Shown: in pieces, positions 1 through 12,500 of the stretch
Position numbering within the stretch: position 1 is the first letter of the stretch
How the letters are laid out: every line of letters begins with the position of its first letter
Assembly: GCA_015039315.1 (NCBI GenBank)
Contig: WIDE01000057.1
Coordinates: 93,024 to 157,023, forward strand
Origin: Clavulina sp. PMI_390
Lineage: Eukaryota > Basidiomycota > Agaricomycetes > Cantharellales > Hydnaceae
Reading direction: 5' to 3'
DNA: 64,000 nucleotides
Translations under genes and position numbers: made by a program
Notes under the pieces: generated by a model
What the model saw: only the letters and a program-made list of their open reading frames with translations
What the model was told of the DNA's origin: nothing
The model's database searches: none

Positions 1-3000
1 GATGATGACTCAACGCTACCGAGAGCAACTTACCGACAATAACAGCGCCTACGGCTGGCTGGTCAAGTACCCATCGCGTCGCCACATTTGAGATACTGAA
101 ATGGTCGTCGTCTGTGCTGTGGCGATCTGCGATTGTGCGCAGAACCGTCAGTAGCTCTTGGAAGAGATCCCAACCTCCCCACGCGTTCAGTATGACATCA
201 AGATACTAGTCCGTTCCCAAAGGGAATGAAAACGACAAAGGGGAGGATGATGGTTAGGCGGTCAAGTGGTATCGCATGGAATGAGATTGAGATACGCGGC
301 GCAGAATGAAGAATATTGGCGAGGATGGCGGAGGGTCGAGACCGATTCGAAAAGAATGCATTATCGATCGAGTAGTGATGGCGGGCGAGATCGCCCAGTG
401 AGAGAGAGCAGGGTCGTTGTGATGGAGAGGTATATGACCGCAATATGGAGTGGCGCAGCGTAGCCAAGGCGAGACGATGAAGCAAAACGCCAGCGGATAT
501 GACCGTGCGGGAAGATTAGGAGCAAAAGAACGCAAGACAAGATATCAGCAAAGTTTTACAAAAGAATTGAAGATGTAGAGAACAGAGTCACGAGTGAAGG
601 ACGGGAGAAACAGGAAAGTGGACTCCACGCAAAGCCTCGGAGACCGCCGAGGCACCTCAGGACCGAACTCCCGGGATCGAAATTGAATGGTCGTACATAC
701 CTTTCGCTGCGACGGGGTGATTTGGTCTCTGTAGGGATCTGGCTGTTGTCGCCCAAGCCATTTGTCGGCTAGGAAGCCTCCACACTGAGTGTGGACCAAG
801 GAGCGATCCGGCATTGCGAATGAGCGGGAGACAAGTCAGGGTCGAGTGATGGGCCAACGGAGTCGATGATGTACGAGCAATTTTTGCGTGCAAATCGACA
901 TAATGATCCAGATGCGCGTCGAGCCGCAAGGGATTCAACGGAAGTTCGGCGGTTGTGGAATGGGTAGTTGAGGCATTGGTGTGATTGACCAACAGTAGGT
1001 GCGAGTGGGTGGTGGGTGACCGAAAGATACACGCACGATTTGCATACGATCGGACCGAGTGGAGCGGATTCAGATTCGAGGCCGTAGAGATACGTATGTG
1101 GGGAAGGTTGGGCGAAATTGGTGCGGAATGTTCCATTACCATACACACAAGGGATTTTGCGCGCGGGAATGAAGCGAGTTTGTGACGAGATTTGATGGAT
1201 CGAGGTTAGCACGAAGAGTAGGACAAAAAATGAGTTAGCATGCGGTTGGACGAGCAGGTGGACGGCCCATCAAGTGTTTATAAGATGAAACCCTCGCCGA
1301 AGAGGCGCTGGCACAGCACTTACAAAGGTCCCGTACGTCAATAGTTTAACGCCATGCTTCTGGCATGCGTCAGTCATCCCATACAGTGGGCGTACATCGA
1401 CTAATGAGAACTGTATCCCAACCACAGAGGGCGAACGATCAGGTCACGTGCCAACATAACGTTTAGTTGCCGAAGGTTGCAGGCCATGTGAGTGCACAAC
1501 CACAACAGTTGACGTTTGACGGTGGAGGAAGGAGGAAGGAGAGGATAGTCAGCATCCCTGGTATCACGATGACGGATTGTGGGTATGAGAGAATTGCGAA
1601 ATGGAGGGAAGGCAAGGCAAATAAGAAGCTCGAGGCAAGCGTGAAACGAAGCACGAAGTCAAAAGAAGCGGGAGAAATAATAAGGAAAAAGAGGGTGAAA
1701 ACGTGCAGGGGGATTTTCAGGTGAGACCAGCAACAGTGACATCATCGCGGAAGGCTTCCAGGTACGCACATCCGCCCAGGTAGGCGGAAATGGTGAGAGA
1801 GAGGGAGGCAGCACGACCAAGGGCTAGAACTTCGGCACGACGTTGTTGCACAATAGGATTTGCTTCCACCCGCCGCACACAGCTGCCAGCCGCAGACACG
1901 AGATCACATTAGCTTGTGAGTTTTGCGACGTAAGTGCCAACGTAAGCCTAGATCACCCATTGGCAGGAAGGAAGCACCTGCTCGGGTCCGTAACGATAGC
2001 TCATGGGCTTGACAATGGGCAAGGCACCCGCATCTCGCCATTTATCGGGCCTAGCAAGATGACAGACAGAGGCTGGCCGCCGTGCCGTTCCAGATAGACC
2101 CTTCGAGCTTGTCAGCCAAGTTTCACGAGCATCCGGTCGAGTGGGGTCTCCACGGGGGGTACATGGATTGGATTGTCGGCAGCCCCGTGACGTATCGGCC
2201 GAGATTGTACGAGAAAAAATAGAACGAGGGACCTTGCGAGAACGTGGGTCGTCCCTCGCGTGCAAGATTTCCCAGGACGCTGTGGTGGCGCTTGATGATG
2301 ACGGGGCGGAGATGACGGAAAGAATAGCAAGCCAGAGCATGAGATGGAGAGAAAGAGGATTCGCCACCGTATGGACTGCGAAGCCAGAGAATCCAGAGTC
2401 CAGGCTGTCAACACGCGCTGTCCCGTTGATAATGAACGCGAGAGCTTAAGACAGAACGATAAGCCATCGCCATCAGCGATCCGCTCATATCAGGCAATGT
2501 CAACTGCCGCCGGTGAGAGCGAGGGCAAGAAAGTGAGAGGAGCCCAACGATCGTGCTACGGTGCAGAGAGCGCCAAAAAGTGACGTCACAAAAGGACCGA
2601 TCGACTCGAAAAGTATGGAGACTTACATATGGTATAACGGCGGAGACTTTTAGGCAACTCCGGGAGAGAGTGGCCAGCACATCACATCTAGCCAGGCGAA
2701 ACATCATGGAAGGACAGGCCGTTGTAGTTCAAGTGGGCTGGGGTTGAATCGACACAAAGAGCGGCCAAAGCTAATCTGCCTGAGATGTGGGAAGAAAGAG
2801 GGAAGCAATCAGGAAAAACCACGGCGACGGGATGAGATGGCCTGGGGGAAAGGCAAAGGCTCAATAGGAAGCGGAGCCGGAGCCGCTGGTGGCGGCGTCA
2901 AGTTTATCACTCACCTGATATGGACACACTCATGTGTCCTTTTCCTGCCTATTGCCCCTCGTTCGCTCATTATCATGGTGGATGGATGGAGCAGGGGTGG

Positions 3001-5777
3001 AGAGGTGTGGCTTTCATTGTGGGTGTGGGGTTTGTTGTGTCACGCCACCGGTTGGTGCCGTTCCGCGTAGCCTCACTCAGGAGACGAGTTCCCAACGTGA
3101 AGTTATGTCCAGGTTCCCGTGACTGGAGGAAGCGAATCCATAACTCAGCCGCCTACGATCCAAACCCAAAGATCGGGTCAAGTATAATTGACGAAGCGCC
3201 TGGGCTGAAACTAATCATGCGGTTGGGGGAGATTGGGGGCCGAGGGAACACTTGGTGGGGAAAGGAGACTGGGCAAGGCACCACTGATCACGCAAGACTG
3301 CTGGTTTCCGAGGAATTCCGAATGGCATAGAAGGAATTAGAGGCGATCATTTTTTTGACGAGTGGCCTGATAATTGACGAGCGCACCCATTGGAGGCGTG
3401 AGAGCACAACAGACATGCGACAAGGCACTATTGTTTGTGAAAAAAAGCAACACACAGAACATAAAGGCTAATTGACATACCTTCTCTTTGTTTAAAGTAC
3501 GGGCCCATGTTCCCTTACACTCATCTCCCCGATCAGTTTTGCTTCCACGTTCATACACGCCCGCCACCCTTGAGACGGGCAGGTACACAACGGCAGAAAA
3601 GTCACGTCGATCTCTTGAATGATTGGACTCGTTGGCGGCGTTGAGAGAAGCTTTGGAGATGACGTTTCGTGGTAGTTGTTTGGTCCTTTCTCAGCTCTTA
3701 TGAAGAGAACGAAGGGCCGGGACCACAGGCAACCGTGCCGATTGGCAAAAATGTCGGAGCGGCTGGATGGGAGGGCCAAGAATATGCCTCACAAAAAAGA
3801 TAGCGATACAAATGAGGGACGGGCGCGTGTTCGTCGTCCAGCCTTGCAAGTTCGAGTTCGAAGCAAAAAGGTCGAGAACGGTAGCGGCGCCGTCCTAGAT
3901 CTCGGATGAAAAAAAGGGGGGCGGAAGTGGAGGAGGGGCGAGGAAATAAACGCCTCCAGTCCGCGAGGGGCGGCAGTTCAAGTCCGTTCGAGAAAATTCG
4001 GTCCGATCCCACTGGATATTTGGAAGCGAACGAGAAGGGAAAGGCGGAGAGAGAGTTTAATTGACTCGACTTGAAGAGAAATAGGCGTGTGGGGAGAGGC
4101 GGCAAAGACCACGATCATACGGAGTCGATATTGGGCCGGGAGAAGCTTCGACCGTCGAGAATGCCGGAGGCTCCGAGGGCAGACGACCGCCTCGTCTGCT
4201 GGGGGGGCCCAGGGATGCGTTGCTGGAGTCGGAGCCCCCTCTGGTGGGCTGGGGTAGGTCGGGTCCAGTAGATTGGGACGAGAGCCATGTGGTGATAGCG
4301 AATCCAGTCTCAGGCAAGCATGAGAAAGGTCCAGACCAAGCATTGCAGGGAACGTCATGATGATGCTGATCGTCATAAGAAGAAGAGGAGTGGGGGACCG
4401 GCATGCGACCATACTTGGGACCCCTTGAGAGACTGGCGGATGAAACAGATGAACGCCGACGGGAGATGATTGACGATGACGATGATGACGCCAGATAGTG
4501 CGGAAGAGCCACAGGAGAGCAGGAGGGGAATGGGAAAAGTAATAGGACAAGAAGACAAGAGAAAAAGGAGATTTGGCCAGAAAGAAATGAAGAACTTGGG
4601 CCAAACCACGTCAAGGGTGGAGCACGAAGGGATATAAAAGTCTTGGAGGGATTTGGAGGAGCTGGAGCGTACCTGAACTTGATTCGTTAGAACCTCGCCT
4701 GGCCCCATGGCTTCGCAGATCTCGACTACACGCTTTGTATCGAAATTCACGAGCCCAAGGACGTCAATGCGGAGTCGCTTGGACCTCCTGAGTTCCAGCA
4801 GCTGATGAAAGACGTCCAGGTAAAGCTGTGGGTTAGAATAATCCTGCCAGTGGATTTGGAGCACGTCCATCCCATCAGATATGGAGGTACGTCGCATGCG
4901 CTCCCGAACGGCCTCTTCGGTGGATTCGAGCGTCATGGGAGTGGATGGGTTGCGGAAGATGCACCACTTGTCAGCACAAATTGGCACGGTGGTGGTGCTA
5001 GTGCCATTGGTGGTGGCAGGGCCGATGGTGCTCGCAGCCGATGACGCCCCATTTGTGGGCGAAAAGAGAGCAGACTGAGGTGCACCTGATGTGGTCGATG
5101 ACGCTGTGTGTGCAAGAGTCGCTGGAGAAGGTGACGTGTTTGTGCCGGAGGCGGCAATGCAAGACTGCCTGAACTGGCCAAAGATGATCTCCGCCGAGCC
5201 GTAATGGTCGGCTGGGAGTTTAGTTATTGGAGTGCGTGCAACAAAAGGAGATACCGAAAGGCCCAGGCAGGGGTGATTCGCCGACAAATGGATCAAATAA
5301 TAGGGGGCAATAATAAGAACGGCGTTGGGTCGGCCAAGCGGAGCGCGGCGATGAGATCGAGGGAGCATCATCATGAGACAACAGGCAACATGCAGTAACT
5401 GAGACACTAATTTAGGGAAACATACCCTATAGAGAATGATGAAATAAATTATGCATTAGTTTTAAGTTATCGTGCAAGGTAATCCCACCAAAACAAGGTC
5501 CTTACCATGTCTGGCGGTGGCGAGTGAGCGACGAAATCGGTAAGTCCCGATCGAATTGTATTGAGATGAGAGAGCGAGCGAGCGAGGTGACGCATTATTA
5601 TTGGCGTCAGCAATTTCTCTCGGAGTAACATCGTGGATCGTTGCTCACCAAATGTTGTGTAACCAGACGCCAGATGGGCGCGCATCTCCGCTTTGATCTT
5701 AGACATGGGCGCAGTGCCCCAAGCGGGCGACGACAGCTGCCAGAGACCGACCCATAGTCTCGGGACGGTATAAGGAC
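1..5777 (-). CDS. Aldo/keto reductase (NADP-dependent oxidoreductase), 3' end outside window
   Basis: Cytosolic-type aldo/keto reductase reducing aldehydes or ketones with NADPH. Exons I can place on the minus strand: 5777-5649 (ends AHLASGYTTF), a possible 5-base exon 5510-5506, 5211-4673 (DHYGSAEIIFGQFRQS to LTNQVQ), 1410-1324 (FSLVDVRPLYGMTD to KLLTYGTF), 784-701 (CGGFLADKWLG to ITPSQRK) and 205-34 (YLDVILNAWGGWDLF to QPAVGAVIV). The protein joins correctly across the later introns and then continues beyond base 1. Tetrad residues visible: Tyr in DHYG, Lys in ADKW, His in QIHWQDY; the Asp lies in the doubtful 5-base exon. The large exon carries an unusual Ser/Thr/Ala-rich insert of about 60 residues before ADKW. 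The first coding exon lies upstream of 5777 and I could not fix it. The 3.26 kb intron 4672-1411 is extraordinary for this genome. Family assignment is certain; integrity is not. Confidence 0.85.
1411..4672. other. Very long intron of the aldo/keto reductase gene
   Basis: Bounded by a good donor (CAG then gtacgc, minus strand at 4672) and acceptor (gatacag before 1410). The residues on either side, NQVQ and FSLVD, are adjacent in the family, so nothing coding for this protein is missing. The plus strand here is strongly purine-rich with many GGAGG and GAGAG runs. Several open frames exist on both strands but none resembles a known protein, and I saw no terminal inverted repeats or transposase. 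Another gene or a decayed element inside the intron remains possible. Confidence 0.6.
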
Positions 5778-6323
5778 CTAGAGAGAGAGAGCAAACGACC
5801 CAAACTCAGCATTGGGGGATCCTGCAAGGATAACTCGAGAGCAGAGAGGGGATGTCGTACCGAGCTGGAACTAGGAGAAAAAAAAGGCGCGAGTCAGACA
5901 GATGGCTTAATTTTGCCGGAATTATCGAGAATATTCGCGGCTCACAGTCTCGAACGAATCGGGCGGGGCCATGGGGGATGCGAGAGAGAGAGAGAGAGAA
6001 GAATGTGAAGGTGATGGGTGAACCTGGGCGCTGTGTGCCGTCTAATACTTGGTGTGTTATACGTGCATATGTCAAGTTGAAGTGTATGCAAAACCCAGCC
6101 CGTCGACGGGCGATTCCCGAGGGCCGGCAACCTACGCACGCGACACGAGCATGGGGACAGATTTGGATTTGGATTTGGCCCCAAAATTCCGCGCGGACGA
6201 AATATTTCGAGTCTCAGGAGATTTCGCTGGTACCCGGTGTTCATTCAACCGTCCCCGACTGCCTAATATGGTACTGAATTGGCGAACCATCTTGTGCCCT
6301 GGCTGGATCGACCCCGCCCAGTG

Positions 6324-6330
6324 TATAAAA
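6324..6330 (+). promoter_or_regulatory. TATA box
   Basis: TATAAAA lies 144 bases before the ATG at 6468 and is followed by a pyrimidine-rich tract (6378-6412), the arrangement expected for a fungal promoter and leader. Confidence 0.6.
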
Positions 6331-6467
6331 ACCCATCCCGCAAAAATTCCAACTGGACCTTGCACCAAACCAAAGGCTCTCTCTCTTCTCTCTCTCTCTT
6401 TCTCATTTGCCTTTGGCTTCTTCCCTCGACGCCGCAACCAACCCCCGCGCCCCTCTTGCTCGCATCC

Positions 6468-7425
6468 ATGGACTACTCTCTGCAACCAGTCCCGCACGTC
6501 AATCTCATGATGGACACCTTCATCGCCAATTCAAATGTCGAAGAGTGAGTCCGCCCTGCCGCGCCTTCTATCTTTATATTTTTATGCGCACCTTTGGCTA
6601 ACCTGGAAAACACCCACCCGTCCCGCTTCTTCACGCATTCGCAGCCTACGAGCAGTCGTCCGCGCACTTCTTGTTTCGGGTCCTCCCAATACCTCGTCTG
6701 CTTTCCAAAAAGTTGTCAAGCAGCGCCTCACCCGCAATCGCCTGGCAGACAAGTCTCCACTACCACACCCATCCTCCCTCTATGCTCCATACCTCCTCCA
6801 CCCTTACTCCTCATCCTCCTCTGCATCCTCCAGCACCTCATTGCCTGTCTCAGAAGGCTGCTTCAGCTCCGCTGCCTCTGCCCCCTCCAGCCCAGCATCC
6901 TCCACTGCAGGCTCCCCCCGCCTGTCCTCCACAAGCGACCTAGCCTCGAGCATCCCCGACGCCGACCCCATCTTCTCCCCACAAGCTCATGACCTGCTCA
7001 CCCGAGCTCGTGCTCTCTTCGGTGCTGGCCTCGGACTCGAGTCGCTCCCTCTGCTAACCGTGCTCATCCGCGGAACTTCCACCCTTCGCTGGTCCGAGGA
7101 TGGAGGCTTTGTGGATTCGCTCGCCGTCCTCGATGGTGATATCTCACAGGCGATCCAGAGCGCAACCGAGGAGATAACCCAGCAGGTCCTTGCTCTCCAG
7201 TTGTCATCATCATCACCATCAGTCGTAGGTCCACTCGCCGCAAGCGAGGGGGCTTGGGTCGCGGAGGGGTACAGAGCACTCTCAGATTTGCGCGCCGCAC
7301 TTAAATCTTGCGAATCAGAAGTCGTGAGCTGGGGCGGCGAGTTCCCATTCGAACGGGGCATGCTAAATGTCGACTGGCTCGAGCAGAGTGATCTCTGGAT
7401 CAAGAACATGGTTATTGTCGCATGA
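6468..7425 (+). CDS. Uncharacterised 285-residue protein
   Basis: Two exons, 6468-6544 and 6645-7425, joined by a GTGAGT/GCAG intron with phase kept (VED-LRAVV). The start ATG sits in a CATCCATGG context. The product begins MDYSLQPVPH and has no signal peptide or obvious membrane segment. Residues about 70-130 form a low-complexity Ser/Pro/Ala stretch. The C-terminal part (FSPQAHDLLTRARALFGAGL onward) looks helical and ordered and ends in DLWIKNMVIVA. Codon use is C-ending and coding-like. I do not recognise the family. The TATA box, leader and clean splice make it a real gene. Confidence 0.7.
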
Positions 7426-9500
7426 TCATATTTCCAGTCCTAAGAGTCGTGCGTGGGCCTAGGTCAGAAACGCTTTTGGTCTCTTGCTTTTCGGCCTGCG
7501 TCGCGACAAACAACGAAAAGTGGTCTCTCGTTGTGGTCGCTTTGGTCTTGTTGTGGGTGCCTGTCAAAAAGGTTGACTTCGGCGCTTGCCAGGTCTTCGC
7601 TGTCATACACGAGCACACCACGCTCAATCCGTTCCTATCTCCTCCTCCTCCACCACCACCTTTCACCCCCTTTTCCCATGTGCCATATTCGGCCCTGTCA
7701 CCCATGATCTCTCTTCATCTTATCTCCCCTCCTCCCCTCCTCGCCCCTCCCTCATGCCCTTATCCCTCCCCTCCCAAGCCGCCGGCCTCACTCACCTGAT
7801 GAACCTGGCTCATCACAATTGACTCTTCCCCATCCCCCTTCCTCACATCAACCCCTCCACCCCCATCTATCCATCCCCCCTCGGTCATGGTACCATGGTC
7901 TCCGCCTATAAGCGAAATCTTCCCAGCCCTCCCCGTCCCCCCCTCCCTATCGCCGTGTGGCTTTTCATTCTATGTTTGGATTAAGCTATCGATTTTTCTT
8001 TCTTCTTCCCCCCTCTTCTGCCTGTGTCTCACTTCACCCCCACTCAACCAAGCTCCTCGCCCGAAGTCAGCATCGCAACCAGCCTTGGAGATACACATCA
8101 TGCTTATGGCCAACTTTGTTTCTTCGCCACGTCTCTTATGACTCTTCTCTTCTCATTCGTCCTCTCGGACTCTCTATCTCCATTTTCTTTCTATGCCTCT
8201 CTCGTCCCCTCCCCCCCTCCAATATCTTAGGACTACGTTCACATCACCTCTATTGAGCCGATGTCGACCATCTCTGCATACACGTATGTTCCGTGCTGGT
8301 TCGCGTGGGCTCTTTTTTGTCATTTCGTCTGATTTTCATTCGTCTCTTCCTTTTGCGTTTCTGTTCTCTATTTCTCTCTTTCTCTCACTCTCGTCTCGTA
8401 GTTCCTTGCATATTCTCCCTACATTACGCGCACTTCTCAATGACAATGATACCTCTCATCTTCACGCTTCCCCCCTACTAACCTTATCCCCTCCTTGTGT
8501 TCTGCAGGCGAAATGACAGCAGAGCGATCGCTGAACTGCCTTTGAGGGTTCGATCAAACCATCTCCCTCGTCATCACCTCGTTTTCTCCGATCGCGGGAT
8601 TGAGATCGACAAGATCCACCTCTTTGGAGTCAAAAAACAGCTTGTAGTTATCTCCTTCCGCGTGCAGTTGCAACTCCTACTAAGTCCGTCCATCCATACA
8701 TCAGCTGTTTTTCCTCTTCTGCTTCTACAATTCCAATGGATCTAGACGGTGTCCTCTTTCCATTTTTGACTGGGTTCCTCTACTCGCGAAGAAGGGGAGG
8801 AAAGGCTATCAGCTTGGATATTAAAGACTTGCCTTCGAGGCGATACAACCACGAGGCAGCGGGGGACGGACAGCAGGCGCTCGCTCGGGTCGTGTGGTTG
8901 ACGAGATTCTGGCCAAATCTTTTGGCGTTCTGGACCCCGAGATGAGAGGGCATCGATGGTCCGTCTGCGTTTTCACCCAGAGAGCGCGGAGAGTGAGTCA
9001 AGCGCGCTCCATCCGTCCTTCGTATGAGTTCGCTAATCGATTGGCGATTGATCCGTACGTTATGCTGCAATGACGGGATGGGCGACAGATCATATGGACT
9101 TTACTATGGCCGTGCGTGGTCCCATGTTAGAGCGGGGGCGCCGATGTGCCGAGCCGGCACGGGTGCACTGAATCAAAAGGGAGTGGAAGTGAGTGGCAGC
9201 GTGTATGAAGTGTCGCGAGATCCATGACATGTCTATGACTTATCACCACCTATATAGAACTATGAGTTATGACTTGCGAAGGAACGGAACGACAGCACCC
9301 TCATGTCGGCAAAACGGCACACGGGAAGTGAAGTGATTGCTCAATTTCATCCCATTACAAGTACATCTCGGAGCCAGACTTCCCTCTTCTCGCTCTTGTG
9401 TCCCCACCAAGCAACTTATCTCCTCCGCTCCGCCCTCCCCCCTCGTTGCCCCGTCACACCTGCCGACGGAACTTGTACTCATATCGCAACTTTGTGAGTC
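7426..9500. other. Pyrimidine-rich intergenic stretch, possible tiny gene
   Basis: From about 7600 to 8500 the plus strand is extremely C/T-rich, probably 3' flank of the preceding gene plus another promoter or leader. One spliced reading frame could be real: ATG at 8261 (MSTISAYT), donor gtatgt at 8284, acceptor ctgcag before 8508, then RNDSRAIAELPLRVRS and onward. It would encode fewer than 100 residues, has no recognised domain and no clear end. Nothing else in the interval is supportable. Confidence 0.3.
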
Positions 9501-12500
9501 GTCTATATATCGGCCGTCCCGCCGCAACCCACCCGGTCCTGGGACTTGGTTCGCTCGTTATCGCCCCGTTCCCTCCGAGTCCGAACTGCTCGCGAGTACA
9601 CTTTCGCTCGAATCGGAGCGCTGGGCCGGGCGGGCGGTCCTTCCTGCGCCGCCAGCTGCGTGTCAGTTGGTCATGATGTGCCGATAGTGATACGTGCGTG
9701 ATGCACATCTTTTGTGTGAGTCTTCTTCCCTCTTGTCTTGTGTACTTCCCTTGGAGGCTGTCAATGAATGAATGTGGAATGATCCCGCCGCCGCCGTCCG
9801 TTTTCTTCATCTGAGTCATACCTTGTTGAATAAGGCGACATACAAATTGTGTCCACGGATGAGAGCGGAGACGCGCACGTTTTGCTATCAACTTTATTGT
9901 GTGTTATCTTACCACGTAATCGAGAGTCGAGAGTGTTTTGCCCCTTCGAAGAGGATGCTGGCAAAGCCTCTAGAACATCATAACGCATGATATCCCATGA
10001 AACACCCCACATCCATTGAGAGCTAAAGCTGGGCCTGACTGCATCAAGCTCGGTATCAAACATGACCGACCGAGCGCTGCTTTCGGATGGCCACAAGTCC
10101 CGAGCGAGTGCACAAAGGTAGTGGAGCCCCAGTCGAAGTCCGTCGAAGGAAGAGAAAGGAAGCTTAATTCCCCAAAATCGATAAGAGGTCGTCATCTCCC
10201 TCTTTTCATCTCCGGCTCTCCGATTCCGAAGGCGATAACATCCTGATGGCGAGACGGGTTCAATGAAACACCATACAGTAAATCCCTCTTCACCTTCTCA
10301 TTTGCCGCCGCCGGCGCGTCATCCGACTCGGCATCGCTGATCGCTGCCTTTCGTTCTCCTGAATATAGGGGCGACGGGACAGAAAACAAGCTCCATCTTC
10401 GTTGTTTATCCTCCGCGGATCCACCAACGTTCTCGGCCTTGCTTCATGCAATTGAGAAGAGGCGCGAAGAACCACCGTCGACCTCGCCCTGCGTTGCCGA
10501 GGCGAGGTTTCGTCCAGCATCGAAGCTGTTGAGGATTCTCCGCATCAATTGGACTGTATTTAGCGATCTGGGAGAAAACAGATGGGGTTACGGAGGGTTT
10601 CCCTCTGAGGATAATGATGAGGCTCTCAATCTGACGGAAGAAATCGGAAAGTCGTCAAGCGGCGATGTTTGCTTGCGCCTCACCTGATATGTCGCTTCGT
10701 CCAAAACATTCGCGGATTAGAATATTTCATGACTTGTTCACTCATGCCAAGAGCACCCGGAATATACATGTCCCTCGTATCCCTTTCAGGTTTGCAGAAT
10801 CCAAGGTCCGGAGGTGAGTGAACATGCGATCAAGAGCTGGGTTAGCACATCGAGCACATGTTCGCATGGAATTGAAACAACGGCTCGACCGCACCGAAGA
10901 CGGCTCTAAGAATAGGAGTAAGGACTGTGGGATCTGTTGCTCAGTGAGGGCTTTGGGCGAGGATGAATGTGATGGGAAAAGCTTCGAGGAGCACGCAAAT
11001 CATGTTCGGCCAACCCCCTCGCGCGCTCGGCATGTAGGGCTTGGAGCGCACACTAATGTCGTGGTAGATTTCTCACTCAGTGGAAGTTTCCATAGAAGTA
11101 CAGGAGGCTCGTGCGTCTGAGCTACAGATTGTATATTCAAAATCAATCGCAGAAGGGGGTGGAGTGCTTGGCCAGTACCATCATCTGATACTGGTTCGGT
11201 GTCTCCGGCGTATTAGGCATGCATAGGAGTGGCCGATCTGCATGGGTTACTTGCTGACGTCAACTTCTAGGGAGGAGCGAATACCTGACTAGGAAAGACT
11301 GCAACCTGCCGCGCGTACCCCATCATATTAGGTCGCTCCGTCGCGCTCCAAGTGGAGTGATTTTCAAGTACTGTGCAAAAATAAGGATCTTCTAAAAGCC
11401 GGGACTTAAAGAACGGAAATCTCGGGCGATGCGGGGTAAGATCTCCTTTTCGCCAAGTCATCGGATTTTTTTGCAGGTGAGTTGCGCGCCTTAGGAGTCG
11501 CCAAACGAAGATTGGAGGCGCGTAATACAGCGGGGTACGTGTAAATAAATTATTCGCTGGATTTGGACGAAGTATCCTTGACGCAATGATTGGCCATCCG
11601 TGGGGTTGAGGGTAACAATAGTGTTGAAGGAGAGTTGAATGGCGCGGCGTGCCCGTAGGAAGACTTTTAGCGGGGTACAATACAATTTAACGGCATTTAC
11701 ATCCCCTTGCTGAGCAGCATGGTTGCATGATAGCGTGGAGTGAGAGTGCAACAAACCAAGGGGATTTACCCCTTGCTGAGCGCAACAGCGGCGTGTCACG
11801 CGTGACGGACGCTTATGGAATGAATCGGCCCAGCACCTGGCTAGACCTCAAGGCCTTGCCGAGAGAGGATAGGCGCATCGCGTTGAGGGATATTCGGGGT
11901 TTGGGATTGTTACCTAGAGGGTAAATCCGGGATAGGGTCCACTTGTCCAGAAAATCCAAAATGCTCGAAGTTGGGAGACGCCGTCATCTAGCAGCCAAAT
12001 GGGCTCATCACGGGCCCGTCCTTGGTGAGACGCAAACTTATTGCGACCAGGCAGATTAACCAAATGTTCTCATGGCTCCATTGAGCTTCCCCAAGGGCAT
12101 AAGTCTCACACAACTCTGACATTGGCGAATCTACGTCGATCTAGTTGAGCTGGCTCATCGCGGTGACGTTCTATGAGATCGCGATCGGTAGTGAGGCGTA
12201 TGGTCAATCATGAGAATGGAGCGAGAAGACAGAGCCGCGAGACTTCTACCGCCTCGAGGTCTGGACTCTCTTCTGAGAGTGTCACAATCAAGATTCTGGC
12301 GACGGGTGGCTCAGGCGAAGTCGAGCCGGAGGAGACTATTCTCAGGCGTTGCCTGACGTCACTTGCACAAAACTACGAGAGACGGGGAAATTTCCTGCGT
12401 TATGCAAGGAAGGGATCAGCGTCATGACATCGCACCAAGCAGAATACTGATCAGCTATCTCCTATAGTGACACCACAATTAGGAGGTTACTGAACCAGCA

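Noticed and set aside
2920..3330. 136-codon plus-strand frame inside the long intron as a nested gene
   Set aside because: Composition is random-like (many Trp, Cys and Arg), with no family motif and no promoter; insufficient support.
5980..6002. GA dinucleotide run as a regulatory element
   Set aside because: Short GA/CT runs are common in this whole segment and show no fixed relation to a start codon; treated as low-complexity leader or promoter sequence.
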